A program made the position numbers and the translations under genes. From Plazaster borealis (taxonomy: Eukaryota > Echinodermata > Asteroidea > Forcipulatida > Labidiasteridae), in contig CM037461.1 of NCBI GenBank assembly GCA_021014325.1, forward strand, positions 7,655,501-7,719,500: a stretch of 64,000 nt of DNA, given 5' to 3'. This document shows positions 22,488-34,946 of this stretch, piece by piece. The notes beneath the pieces are model-generated. The model had not been told where the DNA came from and made no database searches. It worked only from the letters and a program-made list of their open reading frames with translations. Every line of letters begins with the position of its first letter. Position 1 is the stretch's first letter.

Positions 22488-23290
22488 TCACAAATTTACT
22501 GTGTCATGGTAAGTTGTGGAGGCAGCAGCTTCCAATGCAGATGTGCTGTCCGACGAGCTGCTTAATGAGCTGGTTGCGGTAGAGGTAATTACTGATGGCG
22601 TTGGGCTTGACGCCCCAAATTCCACTCTTATTCCCTTGCCCATTCCTAGTTCGCATTGTTCCCCTTCCAAAAAAAACATCTCCTTCATCCATCAATGATA
22701 TTAAAGCTGCGTATGCTGTCTCCTCCAGCCCGTTGTCTGATAAATTGTTTCCTACTACAACTGTGCTCTCTTCTTCCTCAGACCCTTCTGCACCCTTAGA
22801 TTCCTCTACAGCTCCACTCTCCTCACTCCTTTGTTCATATTCTTTCTCTTGCACCCTTCTGAATTTACTCCCTGCCTTCCCTTTGTCAATCTTCGTTTCC
22901 TCGTCTTTGCCTGTCTCCTTCTCTGTCACATGTTTGCTCTTGTCTTTGCCTTTCTCAATGTTCTCCCTTCTCTTGTCTTTGCCTGTCTCCTTCTCTGTCA
23001 CCCATTTGCTTGCATCTACGCCTTTCTCATCGTCGTTCTTGATTCGTCTCCTTCTGGTGCACCGTCTTACTCACCACTTCTTCCTTTTCCTGCTTTCTTT
23101 TGGTAACCCCTTCTTCTGGTGGGTATAAGTGTGCTACCCATGTGTGCTTCTGGAGGTCTTCAAACCTTACAAAAGCCGCTGGGCACTTTGGGCATCAATG
23201 CTTCTCTCGCTCCCTTTGATGCGTCTCCTTGTGTCTTCTCAAATTCCATTTCCTCAAAAAATTCAAACCACAATCTCTGCACCTTAGGCT
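22488..23290 (-). pseudogene. C2H2 zinc-finger protein with Lys/Glu tail
   Basis: Minus-strand frames give two C2H2-like fingers (RCRDCGLNFLRKWNLRRHKE, then CPKCPAAFVRFEDLQKHTW) separated by a TGA stop near 23190. They are followed by a 165-residue frame rich in Lys, Glu and Gly with tandem TEKETGKDKRRE-type repeats and an acidic Ser/Glu stretch. The order finger then charged tail repeats at 10650-11060, so the family is dispersed. Nuclear function is likely; nothing more can be said. Confidence 0.5.
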
Positions 23291-23770
23291 GGGACGCATA
23301 ATTTTATGGATAAAGCAAAGTAAACGCAGACCTGCCAACCTGTACGCATTTTGCGTATCATGTACGCATTTTCACATCTGGGTACGGCGGTACGAGATTT
23401 ATGCAGAAAATACGCAAAATCTAAATCGCGGTGTTTTTAAACTGCAGCACGAACGGACAATTTTGTTCTCAATTTCTTCAACTGTCATTCGTTCGACCCC
23501 AAGTGCAAAAACAACCGAACAAAGACACCCTGCATCTGAGTGATCATTATGTGCTTCGATAAAAAAGAGGTTGTGCTTAGAACTACATTATATTTTAAAT
23601 TCTTACTCCCGCTGGAATACTGATAAACCAATGCGTAACAAAGGGGGTGGGAATGGCGCAATCCAGTTTCGGTCAATCTGGCACAGTACATTGTATAGCC
23701 GTATGCATGGATGTACGTGCACACAACGCACGTGTTCGGCATCGCCGTGTGATTATACTTGAGTGTACAA

Positions 23771-24013
23771 CATGGACGCCGATCGAAGTGTCAGATTAAT
23801 CATGGAGGAAGGAAATACATCATTTATGTTAGTTTTACTTTTATTAGGGGAGAATAGTGGGAATTTCATGGCCTGTGATCTTTGTATAAGAGAAACAAAT
23901 GATGAATTGAAGTGGAACTGGACAATTCTACGCCAGGCTTTCGTTTGTCCGTTTACTGGGCAACCAAAGATGGAACCTTTCTCATTATTATTGTCAAGTT
24001 ATTTGCATGCCGA
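23771..24013 (+). CDS. Exon-like frame inside the TIR element
   Basis: Starts at an ATG (MDADRSVRLIMEEGNTSFML) and ends at a strong donor (CCGA/GTAAGT), about 81 codons. It contains a hydrophobic run (FMLVLLLLGE) and a Cys pair (CDLC). I do not recognise it. It may be an exon captured by, or native to, the 1.1-kb element. Confidence 0.35.
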
Positions 24014-24082
24014 GTAAGTTACTAATAATTTAGGAACATTGTTGAACAGTGCTTTTCATATAAATTAATATATGTAATTGGA

Positions 24083-24251
24083 ATAGAAATCAGTCAAAAT
24101 GGGCTCACCGCCCGTAGGGAAACCCCTGGCCAATTTTTGGTGGAAAATACATTTTGTACATTATTGAATTGTGTTTGAGATTTATACATGATAGTGGAAC
24201 AGAAATCAGTCAAAATGGGCTTACCGCCCGTAGGGGAACCCCTGGCCATTT
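24083..24251 (+). repeat. Direct duplication of a ~56-bp unit
   Basis: The unit beginning GAAATCAGTCAAAATGGGCT and continuing ACCGCCCGTAGGG...CCCCTGGCCA occurs twice, about 111 bases apart, with minor differences. Confidence 0.8.
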
Positions 24252-24520
24252 TTCTTTCTTTTTTTTTTGCCCTAACAATTTGTTTGCCCCTTGAGTGACA
24301 TCTATGATCTTGGCAATTGGAACATACAGTGCCAACAGTACATGTACATGTAGTTGGGCTTCTGGGTTATGTCGCCGTGCACAGGCTTCTGGTTTTAATG
24401 CCGCTGCGCTAATGTGGTACTCAATTTTTTTTTACAAGGTTGGCAGGTCTGTAAACGTCTTGTATAAGTCATAGGGGCCTACTGGAATTTTCATTCGTTA
24501 ATTAAAATGTGAATGCCACT

Positions 24521-24943
24521 TTATCGGTAGTGCACAGGAGCTCTCCTCTGCCGCTCTGGGTTTTGACGCACAGAAACCGGAGTTCTGCCAAGATATATTG
24601 ATGCTTTGCTACCGTTTCCTGTCAGTGTCTCGTGAGCCCAACTCTCTCTCTGGTCACCCTCATACAACTTCAGGCGATCAGCATGCACAACCATCATCCT
24701 CCATTTAGGTTTTGCCTGGATCCTGTAAATTACGTCAGACAATTTTTTTACTACTAAATACGGTGCTCCCCATGGAGAGCTAAGTTTAGGACTATGCCCC
24801 CAATTCTGAGCAGGATTATGAAGCCAAACTAATACCCCTTCCTTAATTCCGCTGGGTTTGGCTTTACGATCGAAGTTCCTCTTCTGACGAACAGCTGCTC
24901 CCTTCAAGCACACTCTGGCTCCGTCATGTACCAGTTGCACCAT
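24521..24943 (-). pseudogene. Gypsy integrase C-terminal (GPY/F) fragment
   Basis: A 140-residue frame matching the tail of gypsy integrases: helical AAVRQKRNFDRKAKPSGIKE, VLVWLHNP, WGAPYLVVKKLSDVIYRIQ and VVHADRLKLYEG, then an Arg-rich end. It is closely related to the copy at 11192-12220. No integrase core lies upstream, so this is a 5'-truncated remnant. Confidence 0.85.
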
Positions 24944-25126
24944 TCAATCTGATTTTGGGTTGTACCCAGTGGTTCTCGTTTTCATTAGACACTCCACATG
25001 CTTGATGTACACACTCCATGCCACAGTACTCACGTGCCGTGGTCTTGTAATTCAGTTTGCAATATAAATCCACATATATATCCAAACAAAAAAGTATAAA
25101 TGAATAGAAATAAAAATAACACTCAC

Positions 25127-25394
25127 CTGTCTAGTTCATTTCTCTGTGGTAAGCCCTTGCAAGGCTACGCACAGTCTGCCACTTCTTCCTGATTTTTCCC
25201 CATGGCCTTTGATGGCCGCCACTTTCAACTAAAACTCTGCTTGCCAGCTCCCAGTAGTGTTTTTTTAATTTTTCAACATTGGCACAAGCCTTACTGCTTG
25301 TGCCAACAAGCTTGTCTTTGTTAACTCTTACAAAATCAGTAAGAATTGAGATCTCCTCAAACGACCAATTGCTTGATCTTCCAGCCTTATCCAT
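25127..25394 (-). pseudogene. SANT/Myb-like exon of a Harbinger accessory protein
   Basis: Starts MDKAGRSSNWSFEEISILTD with the conserved tryptophans of a SANT/Myb-like domain (SNWSFEE, HYWELASRVL and WGKIRKKWQTV). The related exon at 62941-63130 has the same ESGGHQR / ASGGHQR and KIRKKW text. In that paralogue the reading runs straight into a GTGAGT donor; here a TAG (25131-25133) falls two codons before the donor, where the paralogue has Lys, so the exon is probably inactivated. Such proteins bind transposon ends and help the Harbinger transposase enter the nucleus. Confidence 0.7.
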
Positions 25395-28009
25395 TGCGGC
25401 TTTGAAGTTACTCTCGTAATGTTGTACGATTTAGGCCTATTTTAACAACAAAAGGCCGATCATACGTTGATACAATAATAACAAATGTTATTATGTTTCA
25501 ACTCGTTAGAACATTCTCTCCATTGCACTCATGAACATGAAATCATTGATTGGATTCACACAAAAATGAAAGTGCCATCATTCAACAGTGATGAACATTT
25601 TCAACAGTTGTCATCAAATTATTCTTTGAATGTTTTGTTCAGTTGTCATCAAATTATTCTTTGAATATTTTGTTTTGGACACCTACCATACCCCCTTCCA
25701 CCCCCCCACCCACCCACAAAAACAAACGAACATAAAACAACATACATGACACGACACACATTATAAAATACAACAAAGAAATCAAACAGCTAAAAGTACT
25801 TGAAAATCCTCATCAAATAATAAAGGTTAAAGGTATTACATAGATTTGTTAGAGCTGACAAAATAGCCGTAGTGAGTGTTCATGTTTTGTGTGATCAACC
25901 ATGTGGGAACTATTTCACAGAAAAAATGGTTCCCAAGTCAGTATTATCATGGAGCTATGTCCATAGTATTACCATGAGGCGAACGGTTTACACCGTATAA
26001 TAAGTGTTAACATAACATGTGTAGGCAATATGTATGTAACGGCGGAAATTAACCGCAGTTCATTAAACACAATAACCACTGCTTGTGACTATTTTGACGA
26101 TTCCTTTGCTCATGTTCATTTAATACTCTTTGCTTATCGCATCTCCAGTGCATCACAATACACAATCCATGTATACATCAAATATATTTCTGAACGTGTA
26201 GTTCGTGTCAATCTCAATGTTCAGTTCTCGGAGTAGTATATCAGGGCTGCGAAAGACATGAGCTGTATGTTATAATATTAAACGAGGTAAAACAGTTTAA
26301 CAGGAATACAACGTTCGACAAAAAAGTACAAAACCAAAATGGCTCTTACACAGTCAATTCCACCGAAGATTTACTCTACAAGCATTAGGGGTGTTCTCTG
26401 TCCCTTCTCTAGAAATCCAAGCAAGTTTGCACACAAACAAGTCTCTGTCTTGAAATGAAATTCAAGTTTTCTGAACAAGCTTTGATTCCACGATGCTCGC
26501 AACTATCTCACTTCTCCTGCCGCATGCCCGCCCTCAAGCGGTCAAGCTAAACTTAACTAACGGTAACAATGTACATGTACAATACAGGCTCATATACGTA
26601 CAACGAATTGGCTGACTAAATAAAAACAGGCCCAATGTTTTGCACATAGCATTTGTGGTTTTACATTGCCCTCATTGTGATGATTTTGCTGCAAATATTT
26701 TCAAAAAAACTCTTTATGAAGAAGCTGCAAATTCATTTACTTTCACCCTCAAATATTTTAATAAGAAGGGGTAGCTGTCACTCCAGCTAGCTAGAGTCGG
26801 ACAACTTCGCGGTCTCTTGGCACAACCCGACTTCACGCCGTGCACAACTCAAGAACCACGGCACAGGTGCTTGCTCAAACCTCTGTAGTTCATAAAGCCT
26901 GACCATACTCTCAAAAGAAACCTCCTTTGTAGTAGAATACTGGATTTATCAGGCAGAAAATGTGATTTAAATCAATGTCACAACATTCAACTTTATTAAA
27001 AGGGCTTTGTTTTGAGTTTAAAGTGTTTAAATTTATTGAAAATACAGCCGATTATGGTCCATCGGTACGAGTCTTCTCATGTCTTTATGTGTAGCTGTGT
27101 TTTTCTATACCCTCAGGTCACGAAATCACATGTAGACAATGTTTAGTGTACACGGCCGTGCATTAGCAAATAAATAGCGCCCTTTGTTGTCTTTTTGATG
27201 CCAGGCGCTCGAACCTCGCTTTGTATGCAAATTAGTCTATTCCACTGTTCGTCCCCTTTTCATTTCGTAGTCCCTTTTCTCGTCTGTGATTGGTTCATAA
27301 TAAAATGAATATTTATGTTAAATGAACAGGGTGCTTGAACACTGATGGTGAAATTGAATTACATGCTAATAAGCAAAATAAATAATTCATGATCGTATGA
27401 AAACAGACTCGCTGTGGGCTGTGTCGTGACGGTCGTTGTTTTAGCAAGTCAGTGCGAAAACTAGGCGCCGGAAAGAACAATTTTTCTCTGAAAGCAAAGT
27501 TTTTGCTGCTGAGAAACAGATACCTACTTGGAATTCAACTGTTTACCCATTACCAATGCTGATTTTTGAGGTAAGGAGAGCGGTAAATATTTTGTAGTAA
27601 GGTAGTATTTTCGGGACAAATTTTGTTGTTAAACGGCTGTAATGTATTTGTTGGCGTGTTTACACGCGGAAGACATTGGCATGTACGCCCATGTGTTGCA
27701 CTGTACTGTACAATGGGATAAAGCACGCTTGAGTACGTACACACGTGGACGAGTACGTACACACGTGGTTGTGTACGCACATTATTCATGGAGGTGTTTC
27801 ATGTATATTTTTTCATGTACATGTGAAATTACTATTCTGTAAATTTTTACAGTAACGCTGTGTCTGGGTTCTATACAGGCAATTTTCTGTATGGTTTTGT
27901 TCTAAATTTAATCACACAATGACCTTTAAATTTTACACAACAAACAATCAAAACAATGATATACTGATTGGGAAACATGAAACACAGGGCCGACTCCCGA
28001 GCGGAGTCA
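25395..28009. other. Gene-free stretch with small tandem repeats
   Basis: No supported gene. There is a 33-bp direct duplication at about 25608-25675 (GTCATCAAATTATTCTTTGA twice) and a tandem GAGTACGTACACACGTGG pair at about 27730-27766. A small hairpin (GACTCCCGAGCGGAGTC, 27991-28007) lies just left of the RAG1-like gene. Confidence 0.5.
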
Positions 28010-28015
28010 TTTTTT

Positions 28016-28021
28016 TTTATT
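28016..28021 (-). terminator. Possible polyadenylation signal
   Basis: AATAAA on the minus strand about 530 bases after the stop codon of the RAG1-like gene, within AATAAAAAAAAA. Reasonable as a 3' end signal, but such words are common in AT-rich DNA. Confidence 0.25.
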
Positions 28022-28551
28022 GACATATCTGCAGACTCTGGTCAGTCTCATTATACACACACACCGACACAGTCACTTGGCATACATGACACATATAATT
28101 ACAAACAAGAAGCTTTATGATATTCTAACTACCTCAAAATTGATGAATTACTTGCAGGCAGGCCTAGGTAGAGACCAAGTTAGTATAATAGTTAGTACCA
28201 TTTCACATCACATGCACAATGGTGGCCAAATTTCATGGCTCTGCTTCACAGGGAGGCGTAACTGTAGGTTTGCGCTTACAGTAAACACTACAGGAAGCAG
28301 GGGATTATGTGCTTACGTCAACAAGCCTATTTTATGCCTACCTATATATGCTTGTTATTACTCATGAGGCATTCTTTGCTTTCACAGCTAGCTGGCGCAG
28401 AAATTCATCGTTTGCAGTTGCACATTTAGCGGAAAATTACCGTAAGCGCAGACACTGGCTAACAATAACATTGATTGCAACTGATTCAGATGCAACAACA
28501 TTTCTTAGGGAAGTTTCCTAAAAATTACTGTTAGTTATTAATATGAAATAA

Positions 28552-31500
28552 TTAGTCCTCAAACTTGCGAGCAGACTTTGTAATTGTACACTTCTGAATT
28601 TCAGGAGTAGTGCTGAGATGGTGTCTCCGCACAACCGTCAGAAGTCTTTGAAGGGGGTCCCTCATTCCACAAACTACCCTAGCTGTTCGGTTAAACTCTG
28701 TGTGAATGAGCTCACCACCCTGCTCATTTATGAGACCGAATCCAACTCCAAATCTCTGCAGTTGCTGGACTGTATGATCTTCAAGAAGGTGTAGCTTTGG
28801 AGTGATTGAGGCTATTGGGAAGTTCCTTCGGTAGCACTCCATGAAGTCCTTGATACAGGTATCTGCAGCAACATTAACAAAAATATCACAGTGTGATTAA
28901 TTTTAAAGTGAAAGAAATTTAGCTGTTGTTAGTGAACTTTTTAGGAGAAAATCTTGTTGGTATTGAAAATAAAAGTGAATGAACAATATGCACACTGTTG
29001 TTCACATCTCTCTATTATTTTATTTGCCTCCATCTAGAATGAAAACATGATCAAGTGGTACTATTTAGACTTTTAATATACTTTTTACCTATTTTCTTGA
29101 TGTCGTCGTATGTGACTGGCTTTGCATGATTAATTCCATGATGGACATCGGCAAACATCATGAAGGTTTCTTTGAATTTTTGTCCAGTTTTTGCCGCTTG
29201 TCTGACGAGTTCCAGATGCTGAGAGACCGGGATGTTATCACTGGACATCCCTTCAAGAGTATGTCTGGGAGCATCTGTTAAAGCCTGGATGACATCAGCC
29301 TACATATAATGGCAAGTAAAATATAAAGTTAACATAATATTTTATCCGTTAGTATTTATACAAGTAAACTAAAATTTACGAGAGAAAGACTTTTAAAAGG
29401 ATGTAAGAACAATGATTTGTTAATAACCTGACAGCATCTGTGAACATGGTTCCCGACAAATGACTTTCCATGGTATGCCTGACAAGCAACTTTAAACTGT
29501 TTAAGAACATCATCCAAAGAGCCAGTTACTGGTCCCATCCCCATCTGTGGTCCAATTTCTGTTTTATCCTGAATATAAATAAAAATTACATGTACAGGTA
29601 AATTACTACTGAGAATAGATAATTATAGGCACTTTAAATGTAATTTACATTGCATTAAATTGAAAGAATGAAAAAAAATACGCACCAGTGTTTGAAGCTC
29701 AAGTCTAAGAGTGAAAGCTCTTCTTGCCATGTCTTGAAAAGTGTTGTCGACCAACTCAACGTCATTTTGGATCATATAAAGAGGCAGTTCTTCCTCTACT
29801 TCCTCCAATTCTGACTCAAGTTTTTGGAGACTTTCTTGGAGGGCTTTCTGCTGCTCTACTGCAGCATTCACTTGCTGCTCAAAGTTGCACTGAGGTGGCA
29901 TGTTGTCATCTTCATCATTAGTAATGCCAGTCACACATAAGGCAAACAGCTGTGAGTCTAGCCTTTCACATTCCTGCTCCAGCATGTCAAACAATTTCTT
30001 GAAGATTCCTAATGACATATGAAGACTTGGCAGTACAACCTAATTGTAACAAAAATAGAACTCGGTAAATAAACAAATCGGTGCAATAATTTTGAATGTT
30101 TTTGTTATAGGTATTTCAGTGCCAGCTTTAATCCAGTACACTTTACATACATAGTCAAGAGGAATGTCGAGCATTGGTACTGCGATGATGCTGTGAGACA
30201 CATCTTTGGCCCGAGTTTTCCTAGCTCCATCCTGGCAGTAGGCTTGATAGTCCTCATGTATCATATGCAGTGTGCGAGGATGAAAGTTGCCCCTGTCTGC
30301 GCGTGAAGACTTCATTGTCTCGCGAGTGCCCAGACAATACAGGCAGCAGTAACGTGCTGTAATACAAACGTAAGTTAAAGAACTTTTAAAAGACTCTAGA
30401 GAAGTAAATGTTGGTTACTGTTACATTTAAAGACTTCAAGAAAGAGAAAATCAACTGCTGAAAGACAGCGCGACAGTCCTTGTTTTCTGAACATACCATT
30501 ACAACTGCATATTCCGTAGACCTTTGTGAGGATTTCATAGTCTCCAAAAAACAACAATCTGATGGTCTTCCCTCTGAAAAAAAAAAAAAAAATTGCTACA
30601 ATTTGGTCAATACCTTACCAATGCTATTGATTGGCCCTCAAAAATGATCAACAGGTTATCTTTAATTCTATTCCATGTTGAACAAACACAATTGTACTTA
30701 ACAGTTGTTTTGTTTATTTCTATCAGCAGAGATCTAGAGATGGTGTCAAGGTTTCTGCAGCTTCAGGACCCAACAGAAGGTATTTTGTGGCTACGAGTGC
30801 ATCAGTTAAAGATTCTCCTTGCCATTCCTCTGCACTTCAAAATTTGAAAAACCTCACGTGGCGAAAACTTAATGTTTTATACCTCAATGTTTAAATATTT
30901 GGCTCCTTACCTCCATGTCTGCTTACGCAGCTTGGTCAGCTGCTCCATAACAGGGGGGAGTACTTTGCGAAGGTTTACGGAAGAGTCGTTGCCTTCAAAG
31001 CAAAGGAATACGACCGTGTTGTTTTTGGAGTTCAGATGGAGTGTGTTTGCAATCTGAAAGCACATCTTAAAGGACTCGCCTCCCTTATCCCCTCCAATCT
31101 TTATCCACACTTCATTCTCCGGAATGACACCCTTGTGCCAAGTTAATGAGCCATTTCTACAGAAAAAACAAAGGAAAGGTAATGTTTTTGTTGAAATACT
31201 TTTCTTTTGACCTAACACCACCAGCGTCGAACAGACCTCCCTGTACCAGGCATATTTTTTTTGTATAAAAGGAAGGATGTCTGCTTGAAAATGTGGGACT
31301 GTTTGTTAATTCCTCTTCAGTTGTCAGCTTGTGCAATTTTCAAAACAGGATTGAGTATCAGTGTCGTATTTAACTGCATACATGTACATCAGTGTTTAGG
31401 TGTTTACAAAAGAATACATTCTCTATACCTCATGCAAGTTATCACATCTTTCAGAAAGAATGGTTTCCTTATCCCTGTTACAGGTTTAAAATCACTACAG

Positions 31501-33654
31501 GGAACCTCAGTAAATAAAAGCCATCCAACAACACTCACTCTTCATGCCAATCAAGATAGTCGAAGATCATCCTGCTGAGGTCAATCACTGTGACACATGG
31601 TACCTCTCGTGTTTCCATCCCATCCATCCCTTTAGCGCTTGAGGACTTGAATAGCAGAGGGACCATCCTCCCAACAACATTGTCTTTGAGTAGCGCTGCT
31701 TGCTGTTTTCTCATGGAATATTTGGAGGGAATGGGTAATCCAGCACTGTTGAGGTATCTGAAAAAAGACAAACTCAAATTAAGTCTGCATTTGGGCTGCA
31801 CTGCAAGAATTTGTTTCCATGGTGACGAGGCTAAATCTCACCTTGAGTGATCCCTTATATGAAAACCTTTCTCAGAATAAGCCGTCAAACAGAGTGTATA
31901 GCATGATGATGGCAGATCATCCGGAAAAAACAAAATTTGTAATATTGGTTTAATGCTTTTTTTATCAATCTATTTTGAATATGTTGTTTACCTGCGGAGC
32001 TTCCTAAGTTGCTCCCATGCCAACTGGCAGTCTTGCATCATTGCTAGTGACTGATTTGGACTCTATGTGTCTGCAGGTTTAGGGTGGCTGCATGATGGTT
32101 TGGGAGAAACATTTGCTTCTTGTTGGCTTATAAGCTTCACGTAAGCTGGCTATAATTTGTCATAAAAAAGATCAAACATAAATTGTTATGAGGAAATTTA
32201 ACACGGTGTGTTCAAAAGTTAAAGGCAAGTAACATCACAGTGTTGTGATGAGGGAATTTATGTAGTTTTTAAAATGTACATTACATCATAAAACAACCAT
32301 ATAACTAAATTTCTTCAAGTTTTTTGAAAAAATAAATAACCACATTTATGTGTTGTTTTAATTCTCGTTACTTGTGAAACTGAACTTTCACTTTCATAAG
32401 TTTGTTATTTTTCCAATTCTATAATACAGCCTACCTTAAAATGCGACTTGTTTATTTTATTCTCAAACTATGCTCATAATTCTTTTTAGATACATGTACA
32501 AGTCGTTCGAACCTTATTTTATGTGTTCTTTTTTATACAGTAATTTTTATCTTAAGAAAAAAAAGTGATCCAACTTGTTTATTTGACTATTTGAAGTGTT
32601 TGAATTGACTACCTACCCTGCCAAGAGTCTTAAGTTGAGCATTTTGTGTCTGCTTGAGTTTCAACCAGATCCATCTGACAGCCGCTTCTTCAATCTCAGG
32701 GGAGATAGGAGCTCCTCTCGTGTGCTGAGATGCTAGAGATTTGAGTAAGCGTGCTGCTTCAGTGGCTTGAGTTGAAGAATTTTGTTGGCTTTTGATGAGG
32801 GAATCTGGTGCATAGTAAACTGCAAACTTCTGGGGTTTTGGTTTTGCGGGGGGGGGGGCGCATACATGACATTTCATCTGCTTCAGTTTGCCAAGTGAGC
32901 CACATAGGACACATACTGTTTGAAGTGATTGTAGTTGTACTCGTAATACCCTTGGAGATAAAGTTACATCTTGAATGTTTACTGCTTCATTGCAGATGGG
33001 GCACTTCACAACCTTACTTTTCATGTGGCGAAACCAACCAAGTAAACACTCAGCACAAAAGTTATGTTCACAAATAGTTCGAACAGCAGGCCAACCTAAG
33101 ATGCACTGACAAATGGTACAAACAAACATACTCTCCTCAGTTGCAGAATGAAGGATGTCCAAATTTACTGGAACGAGGTTAGATTCCAACAGACCGATGT
33201 TGAAAGACAGTGGGCCGGTCTCAACCTCACTTACTTGTTTTTGTGTTAAAGCCACATTTGGCAATCCGTATCCACTTCTTTTACGCTTAACTGGTCGACC
33301 ACCTCTACTTAATTTGATGTATACTTCACAAGTTTTACACGTCCCAGTTCTTGAATGTTTTTCCCAAGTAGTGGCAGAAGTTTCTCTATGTTCAGCTTTT
33401 ACAAGACATTCCTCTCTCAGGAATCTTGTACATCTCCAACACAAATTTTGGGGTTGAACTTGATCATCATCAAGCCACACACTGAATTGTAGCAGTCCAT
33501 AAATTTTCTTTGAGTATGTTTTTACATACACTGTTGTATTTAGTTTTGCATTACTTGTTGTAGATGGCTTAGAAGCTAAACGCCCACACAGTCTGCAAAG
33601 TCTGTTGAGTGCTTCTTGATGAAGAGTGAAACTCATGATTTTACTTGTTGTCAA
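28552..33654 (-). CDS. RAG1-N-terminus/transposase fusion, N-RAG-TP-like, 10 exons, intact
   Basis: Exons (minus): 33654-32617, 32062-31992, 31757-31539, 31156-30911, 30573-30497, 30356-30151, 30039-29686, 29568-29428, 29299-29089, 28862-28552. All introns are GT/AG, all phases agree, and the coding total is 2,874 bases (957 residues, no stop). The N-terminal 270 residues resemble the RAG1 non-core region: C20/C23 and C72/C75, C106/C109 before KRKR, and a RING C3HC4 (C179, C182, C195, H197, C200, C203, C218, C221), then C248/C251 and C262/C265. The body carries IKIGGDKGGESFKM (Asp about 466), LLFFGDYE (Asp about 536), a coiled coil (about 695-725), FVGNHVH, TPKLHLLEDH and NEQGGELIH (Glu about 902/906), a plausible DDE triad. 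Known relatives are RAG1-like transposon proteins such as N-RAG-TP; catalysis is inferred. It could be active or domesticated. I found no TIRs. Confidence 0.8.
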
Positions 33655-34946
33655 TAAATAAATAAATATTAAATAATGGAGAACATCATTTGTGTTTTAC
33701 GGCATGCTTACTTGTTTGATGTCCTATAATTCAGCAGTGTGTAGCCTAGTACTTAGTCTATTATTAGCTGGTACTACATGTAGAAGGTGTCCAGATTTTT
33801 TTAATTTCCCGCCACTCACTTTAAAGCATATGGGTGCTGTAGCGTGAAAGACTGGTAAGAAGTTTAATTCCCGCCGCCAGTACACTTTTACGCATTGGAT
33901 ATAGCGCGAGCGACTGGTAGCCAGTTTATTGCAACTGTCGGACTGTCCATGCCGCGGAGCTCACGTGATGCGTACGTTGTCTACTTTGAGAAAACCTTGT
34001 ATTTCACTGTCAAATTACATGAAATTTACCGCTCTCCTCTCAACCAAAGATGGAAATTATTTTGAGAACGAATGTACTCTAATCAAAATTGGGTAGTGTG
34101 AGTTTAGGAAAACCTAGAATTTTATGTGACAAAGGGAAGAAAATAAAGGTCGCCGAATCTTAAAAATGTAAAATGTACGGATTTTCCTCACACAGACGGT
34201 GCAAGTAAACGATTAATTCAAGCTTTTTGAAGCACAAAAAAAACGAATTGGTATGGGGAAGCTTGAAATCCAACCTGGACTGGTAAATATAAATACTAAC
34301 ATTTAACTTTTCTGCACCAATGGTCTTTTTATTCAATTTTTCCTGACTATTTTTACGATCTTTTTTATTTACACGGTAGCTAGGACGCCATGTTTGTTTA
34401 CATTTTTCTCATGACGTCACGGCCATTCTTTACTGGTAATGAAAACTCGCTCGAATGAATACTACTAGCTTTTTATTGCATACATTATGGCGAGTGAACG
34501 GCCGTGTGTAATCGGTCTGACTCTAGTATTATTATTAACAAGTTGGGGTGGGGGGAGGGTTTGCCTAGTGTATCGAACATTCATTCAGTCAAGTTTGCCA
34601 GAAGTGTGACCTCTTTTTTCTACCTAGACAACAAAAATGAGAGGTCTGATTTTACTTTCTTCAACCCCCCCCCCCAAAAAAAGGATAAAGTCCTTCCAAA
34701 ATTTAAAGAAATGGTGAGCTCAAAAACAGTAAGGGCAAAAATGGCCTATGGCTTACAATGGGTGGGCCTTCATTTAAATAAAAAACTTCCTTCGCAATGC
34801 TGAATGACAGGCCACACTACAATGCGGATGTTCATTTTTTTCATATGCACCAAAAAAAAGGGAGAATTTATTTTTTGTACCCTTTGGGACCTTTCCAAAC
34901 CACCCAAAAATGTTGACAACCTTTGCAATCTGGGTACCTTTCCTTT
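33655..34946. other. Upstream region between RAG1-like gene and inverted repeat
   Basis: No coding signal. It would hold the promoter of the RAG1-like gene; no TATA box can be fixed. G/C homopolymers occur at 34543-34557 and 34665-34675. Confidence 0.4.

Larger units (their letters stand above)
23327..24451. mobile_element. TIR element, 1.1 kb, flanked by TAAACG
   Basis: Starts CAGACCTGCCAACCT and ends with the inverse AGGTTGGCAGGTCTG (15 bases, with one extra T further in). Both sides are flanked by the direct repeat TAAACG (23321-23326 and 24452-24457), a candidate 6-bp target-site duplication. The CAG start resembles hAT ends, but hAT elements duplicate 8 bp, so the superfamily is open. 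It contains one exon-like frame and an internal duplication. It is probably non-autonomous. Confidence 0.7.

Noticed and set aside
28552..33654. True RAG1 gene or ProtoRAG
   Set aside because: Only the N-terminal zinc/RING layout matches RAG1; the body lacks the RAG1/Transib core text, no RAG2-like gene lies nearby and no RSS-like TIR was found.
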